From Unio delphinus (lineage: Eukaryota > Mollusca > Bivalvia > Unionida > Unionidae): a DNA stretch of 64,000 bases. The stretch spans positions 3,075,001 to 3,139,000 of the forward strand of contig JAQISU010000097.1 of assembly GCA_029339505.1 (NCBI GenBank), in the 5' to 3' direction. The position numbers were made by a program, and so were the translations under genes. Every line of letters begins with the position of its first letter. The first letter of the stretch is position 1. The notes below the pieces were generated by a model. The model was not told the DNA's origin. It saw only the letters and a list, made by a program, of their open reading frames with translations, and ran no database searches. This document shows positions 57,601 through 64,000 of this stretch, one piece after another.

Positions 57601-60600
57601 ATTAGAAAATTAAACATTCTGTATAAAATGAATTAGAAAATTAAACATTCTGTATAAAATGAATTAAAAAATTAAACATTCTGTATAAAATGAATTAGAA
57701 AAAAAAACATTCTGTATAAAATGAATTAGAAAATTAAACATTCTGTATAAAATGAATTAGAAAATTAAACATTCTGTATAAAATGAATTAGAAAATTAAA
57801 CATTCTGTATAAAATGAATTAGAAAATTAAACATTCTGTATCAAATGAATTAGAAAGTTTAAAAATTCTGTATAAAATGAATTAGAAAGTTTAAACATTC
57901 TGTATCAAATGAATTAGAAATTTAAACATTGTGTATAAAATGAATTAGAAAGTTTAAACATTCTGTATAAAATGAATTAGAAAATTAAACATTCTGTATA
58001 AAATGAATTAGAAAGTTTAACATTCTGTATAAAATGAATAAGAAAATTAAACAATCTGTATAAAATGAATTAGAAAATTAAACATTCTGTATAAAATGAA
58101 TTAGAAAATTAAACATTCTGTATCAAATGAATTAGAAAATTAAACATTCTGTATAAAAGGAATTAAAAAATGAAACATTCTGTATAAAATGAATTAGAAA
58201 AATAAACATTCTGTATAAAATGAATTAGAAAATTAAACATTCTGTATGAAATGAATTAGAAAATTAAACATTCTGTATAAAATGAATTAGAAAATTAAAC
58301 ATTCTGTATAAAATGAATTAGAAAATTAAACATTCTGTATCAAATGAATTAGAAAGTTTAAACATTCTGTATAAAATGAATTAGAAAGTTTAAACATTCT
58401 GTATCAAATGAATTAGAAATTTAAACATTGTGTATAAAATGAATTAGAAAGTTTAAACATTCTGTATAAAATGAATTAGAAAATTAAACATTCTGTATAA
58501 AATGAATTAGAAAATTAAACATTCTGTATAAAATGAATTAGAAAATTAAACATTCTGTATAAAATGAATTAGAAAATTTAAACATTCTGTATAAAATGAA
58601 TTAGAAATTTAAACATTCTGTATAAAATGAATTAGAAAATTAAACATTCTGTATCAAATGAATTAGAAAGTTTAAACATTCTGTATAAAATGAATTAGAA
58701 AGTATAAACATTCTGTATAAAATGAATTAGAAAGTTTAAACATTCTGTATCAAATGAATTAGAAAATTAAACATTGTGTATAAAATGAATTGGAAAATTA
58801 AACATTCTGTATCAAATGAATTAGAAAGTTTAAACATTCTGTATAAAATGAATTAGAAAGTTTAAACATTCTGTATAAAATGAATTAGAAAGTTTAAACA
58901 TTCTGTATCAAATGAATTAGAAAATTAAACATTCTGTATAAAATGAATTAGAAAATTAAACATTCTGTATAAAATGAATTAGAAATTTAAACATTCTGTA
59001 TAAAATGAATTAGAAAAGTAAATATTCTGTATAAAATGTATTAGAAAGTTTAAACATTCTGTATAAAATGAATTAGAAAATTAAACATTCTGTATAAAAT
59101 GAATTAGAAATTTAAACATTCTGTATAAAATGAATTAGAAAATTAAACATTCTGTATAAAACGAATTAGAAAATTAAACATTCTGTATCAAATGAATTAG
59201 AAAGTTTAAACATTCTGTATAAAATGAATTAGAAAGTTTAAACATTCTGTATAAAATGAATTAGAAAGTTTAAACATTCTGTATCAAATGAATTAGAAAA
59301 TTAAACATTGTGTATAAAATGAATTAGAAAGTTTAAACATTCTGTATAAAATGAATTAGAAAGTTAAAACATTCTGTATCAAATGAATTAGAAAATTAAA
59401 CATTCTGTATAAAATGAATTAGAAAATTAAACATTCTGTATAAAATGAATTAGAAATTTAAACATTCTGTATAAAATGAATTAGAAAAGTAAATATTCTG
59501 TATAAAATGAATTAGAAAGTTTAAACATTCTGTATAAAATGAATTAGAAAATTAAACATTCTGTATAAAATGAATTAGAAATTTAAACATTCTGTATAAA
59601 ATGAATTAGAAAATTAAACATTCTGTATAAAATGAATTAGAAAATTAAACATTCTGTATCAAATGAATTAGAAAGTTTAAACATTCTGTATAAAATGAAT
59701 TAGAAAGTTTAAACATTCTGTATAAAATGAATTAGAAAGTTTAAACATTCTGTATCAAATGAATTAGAAAATTAAACATTGTGTATAAAATGAATTAGAA
59801 AATTAAACATTCTGTATCAAATGAATTAGAAAGTTTAAACATTCTGTATAAAATGAATTAGAAAGTTTAAACATTCTGTATAAAATGAATTAGAAAGTTT
59901 AAACATTCTGTATCAAATGAATTAGAAAATTAAACATTCTGTATAAAATGAATTAGAAAATTAAACATTCTGTATAAAATGAAATAGAAATTTAAACATT
60001 CTGTATCAAATGAATTAGAAAATTAAACATTCTGTATAAAATGAATTAGAAAGTTTAAACATTCTGTATAAAATGAATTAGAAAATTAAACATTCTGTAA
60101 AAAATGAATTAGAAAAGTAAATATTCTGTATAAAATGAATTAGAAAATTAAACATTCTGTATAAAATGAATTAGAAAATTAAACATTCTGTATAAAATGA
60201 ATTAGAAAATTAAACATTCTGTATAAAATGAATTAGAAAATTAAACATTCTGTATAAAATGAATTAGAAAATTAAACATTCTGTATAAAATGAATTAGAA
60301 ATTTAAACATTCTGTATAAAATGAATTAGAAAATTAAACATTCTGTATAAAATGAATTAGAAAATTAAACATTCTGTATAAAATGAATTAGAAAATTAAA
60401 CATTCTGTATAAAATGAATTAGAAAATTAAACATTCTGTATAAAATGAATTAGAAATTTAAACATTCTGTATAAAATGAATTAGAAAATTAAAAATTCTG
60501 TATAAAATGAATTAGAAAATTAAACATTCTGTATAAAATGAATTAGAAAATTAAAAACATTCTGTATAAAATGAATTAGAAAGTTTAAACATTCTGTATA

Positions 60601-63600
60601 AAATGAATTAGAAAGTTTAAACATTCTGTATAAAATGAATTAGAAAATTAAACATTCTGTATAAAATGAATTAGAAAATTAAACATTCTGTATAAAATGA
60701 ATTATAAAATTAAACATTCTGTATAAAATGAATTAGAAAATTAAACATTCTGTATAAAATGAATTAGAAAATTAAACATTCTGTATAAAATGAATTAGAA
60801 AATTAAACATTCTGTATAAAATGAATTAGAAAATTTAAACATTCTGTATAAAATGAATTAGAAAATTAAACATTCTGTATAAAATGAATTAGAAAGTTTA
60901 AACATTCTGTATAAAATGAATTAGAAAAATAAACATTCTGTATAAAATGAATTAGAAAATTAAACATTCTGTATAAAATGAATTAGAAAATTAAACATTC
61001 TGTATAAAATGAATTAGAAAAATAAACATTCTGTATAAAATGAATTAGAAAATTAAACATTCTGTATAAAATGAATTAGAAAAATAAACATTCTGTATAA
61101 AATTAATTAGAAAATTAAACATTCTGTATAAAATGAATTAGAAAATTAAACATTCTGTATAAAATGAATTAGAAAGTTTAAACATTCTGTATAAAATGAA
61201 TTAGAAAGTTTAAACATTCTGTATAAAATGAATTAGAAAATTTAAACATTCTGTATAAAATGAATTAGAAAATTAAACATTCTGTATAAAATGAATTAGA
61301 AAGTTTAAACATTCTGTATAAAATGAATTAGAAAAATAAACATTCTGTATAAAATGAATTAGAAAATTAAACATTCTGTATCAAATGAATCAGAAAGTTT
61401 AACATTCTGTATAAAATGAATTAGAAAATTAAACAATCTGTATAAAATGAATTAGAAAATTAAACATTCTGTATAAAATGAATTAGAAAATTAAACATTC
61501 TGTATAAAATAAATTAGAAAATTAAACATTCTGTATAAAATGAATTAAAAAATTAAACATTCTGTATAAAATGAATTAGAAAAAAAAACATTCTGTATAA
61601 AATGAATTAGAAAATTAAACATTCTGTATAAAATGAATTAGAAAATTAAACATTCTGTATAAAATGAATTAGAAAATTAAACATTCTGTATAAAATGAAT
61701 TAGAAAATTAAACATTCTGTATCAAATGAATTAGAAAGTTTAAAAATTCTGTATAAAATGAATTAGAAAGTTTAAACATTCTGTATCAAATGAATTAGAA
61801 ATTTAAACATTGTGTATAAAATGAATTAGAAAGTTTAAACATTCTGTATAAAATGAATTAGAAAATTAAACATTCTGTATAAAATGAATTAGAAAATTAA
61901 ACATTCTGTATAAAATGAATTAGAAAATTAAACATTCTGTATAAAATGAATTAGAAAATTAAACATTCTGTATAAAATGAATTAGAAAATTAAACATTCT
62001 GTATAAAATGAATTAGAAAATTAAACATTCTGTATAAAATGAATTAGAAAGTTTAAACATTCTGTATAAAATGAATTAGAAAATTTAAACATTCTGTATA
62101 AAATGAATTAGAAAATTAAACATTCTGTATAAAATGAATTAGAAAATTAAACATTCTGTATAAAATGAATTGGAAAATTAAACATTCTGTATAAAATGAA
62201 TTAGAAAATTAAACATTCTGTATAAAATGAATTAGAAAATTAAACATTCTGTATAAAATGAATTAGAAAGTTTAAACATTCTGTATAAAATGAACTAGAA
62301 AATTTAAACATTCTGTATAAAATGAATTAGAAATTTAAACATTCTGTATAAAATGAATTAGAAATTTTAAACATTCTGTATAAAATGAATTAGAAAATTA
62401 AACATTCTGTATAAAATGAATTAGAAAATTAAACATTATGTATCAAAATGAATTAGAAAATTAAACATTCTGTATAAAATGAATTAGAAAATTAAACATT
62501 CTGTATAAAATGAATTAGAAAATTAAACATTCTGTATAAAATGAATTAGAAAAATAAACATTCTGTATAAAATGAATTAGAAAACTAAACATTCTGTATA
62601 AAATGAATTAGAAATTTTAACATTCTGTATAAAATGAATTAGAAAATTAAACATTCTGTATAAAATGAATTAGAAAATTAAACATTCTGTATAAAATGAA
62701 TTAGAAAATTAAACATTCTGTATAAAATGAATTAGAAAATTAAACATTCTGTATAAAATGAATTAAAAAATTAAACATTCTGTATCAAATGAATTAGAAA
62801 AATAAACATTCTGTATAAAATGAATTAGAAAATTAAACATTCTGTATAAAATGAATTAGAAAATTAAACATTCTGTATAAAATGAATTAGCAAATTAAAC
62901 ATTCTGTATAAAATGAATTAGAAAATTAAACATTCTGTATCAAATGAATTAGAAAGTTTAAACATTCTGTATAAAATGAATTAGAAAGTTTAAACATTCT
63001 GTATAAAATGAATTAGAAATTTAAACATTGTGTATAAAATGAATTAGAAAATTAAACATTCTGTATAAAATGAATTAGAAAATTAAACATTCTGTATAAA
63101 ATGAATTAGAAAATTAAACATTCTGTATAAAATGAATTAGAAAATTAAACATTCTGTATAAAATGAATTAGAAAATTAAACATTCTGTATAAAATGAATT
63201 AGAAAGTTTAAACATTCTGTATAAAATGAATTAGAAAATTTAAACATTCTGTATAAAATGAATTAGAAAATTAAACATTCTGTATAAAATGAATTAGAAA
63301 ATTAAACATTCTGTATAAAATGAATTGGAAAATTAAACATTCTGTATAAAATGAATTAGAAAATTAAACATTCTGTATAAAATGAATTAGAAAATTAAAC
63401 ATTCTGTATAAAATGAATTAGAAAGTTTAAACATTCTGTATAAAATGAATTAGAAAATTTAAACATTCTGTATAAAATGAATTAGAAATTTAAACATTCT
63501 GTATAAAATGAATTAGAAAGTTTAAACATTCTGTATAAAATGAATTAGAAAATTAAACATTCTGTATAAAATGAATTAGAAAATTAAACATTCTGTATCA

Positions 63601-64000
63601 AAATGAATTAGAAAATTAAACATTCTGTATAAAATGAATTAGAAAATTAAACATTCTGTATAAAATGAATTAGAAAATTAAACATTCTGTATAAAATGAA
63701 TTAGAAAAATAAACATTCTGTATAAAATGAATTAGAAAATTAAACATTCTGTATAAAATGAATTAGAAAATTAAACATTCTGTATAAAATGAATTAGAAA
63801 ATGAAACATTCTGTATAAAATGAATTAGAAAGTTTAAACATTCTGTATAAAATAAATTAGAAAGTTTAAACATTCTGTATAAAATGAATTAGAAAATTTA
63901 AACATTCTGTATAAAATGAATTAGAAAAATAAACATTCTGTATAAAATGAATTAGAAAGTTTAAACATTCTGTATAAAATGAATTAGAAAAATAAACATT
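45678..64000. repeat. 31/32-bp satellite array with higher-order structure, runs off the window
   Basis: At least 18.3 kb, roughly 580 units by length, of aacattctgtataaaatgaa followed by ttagaaaatta (31 bp) or ttagaaagttta (32 bp). Variants include ctgtatcaaat, cattgtgta and aaaagtaaatatt. Diagnostic variants recur at fixed distance: aaaaggaatt at about 50360, 54279 and 58159; gaattgg at about 50991, 54910 and 58790. This gives a higher-order period of about 3.88-3.92 kb. No gene is present. The composition is about 80 percent AT. Confidence 0.98.

Noticed and set aside
45678..64000. Possible CRISPR array
   Set aside because: Units abut with no unique spacers, there are no cas genes and the context is eukaryotic; this is a satellite.

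Overview
The window looks like nuclear DNA of a bivalve mollusc. The evidence is a two-exon secreted C1q-domain gene of the bivalve type (43703-45154, minus strand), AT-rich non-coding DNA, a LINE fragment, a probable tRNA-derived SINE, several minisatellites and, from about 45678 to the end, an unbroken 31/32-bp satellite array. No bacterial-style operons, rRNA or functional tRNA genes were seen.

The main content is two integrated, related, virus-like Maverick/Polinton (adintovirus-like) elements. They lie in the same orientation about 5.6 kb apart. Element 1 (1961-18768) is old and broken. Element 2 (24419-40008) is younger and nearly intact. Both start and end with the same short terminus (agcagcagag...), carry inverted terminal repeats (150 bp and 264 bp) and are flanked by 5-bp target duplications (tcatt/tcact and tgggt/tgggt). 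Gene order is the same in both. From the left TIR: packaging ATPase (minus); zinc ribbon plus parvovirus-type phospholipase A2 (plus); retrovirus-type integrase (plus); a family B DNA polymerase-SF1 helicase fusion with an HNH-like C-terminal tail (minus). Then, all on plus: a Cys-rich protein, an HNH homing-type endonuclease, two or three unidentified small proteins, a membrane-active virion protein, double jelly-roll major capsid, a second hydrophobic virion protein, adenain-type protease, a fibre-like protein, a two-helix membrane protein and the penton/minor capsid protein.

Together this is a complete virus kit: integration (integrase, TIRs), replication (polymerase-helicase), capsid (major capsid, penton, fibre), maturation (protease), packaging (ATPase) and probably membrane penetration (PLA2, hydrophobic virion proteins). 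Neither copy looks functional. Element 2 has three in-frame stops (32569, 34819, 38497), two frame breaks (about 25540 and about 27065) and Leu in place of the protease His. Element 1 has many stops and shifts, a deletion fusing two virion genes, a 1.1-kb minisatellite and a LINE inserted in the penton gene.

Other regions: 1-1448 has no recognisable gene; 1449-1686 is a 40-bp tandem repeat; 18774-24413 is non-coding host DNA with an inverted pair of 21-25-bp minisatellite arrays and a long (AT)n tract; 40014-43702 is non-coding with a 30-bp tandem repeat and a (GA)n tract; 45678-64000 is satellite with a higher-order period of about 3.9 kb.

Gene identities come from reading motifs and from comparing the two elements with each other. 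No database search was possible.
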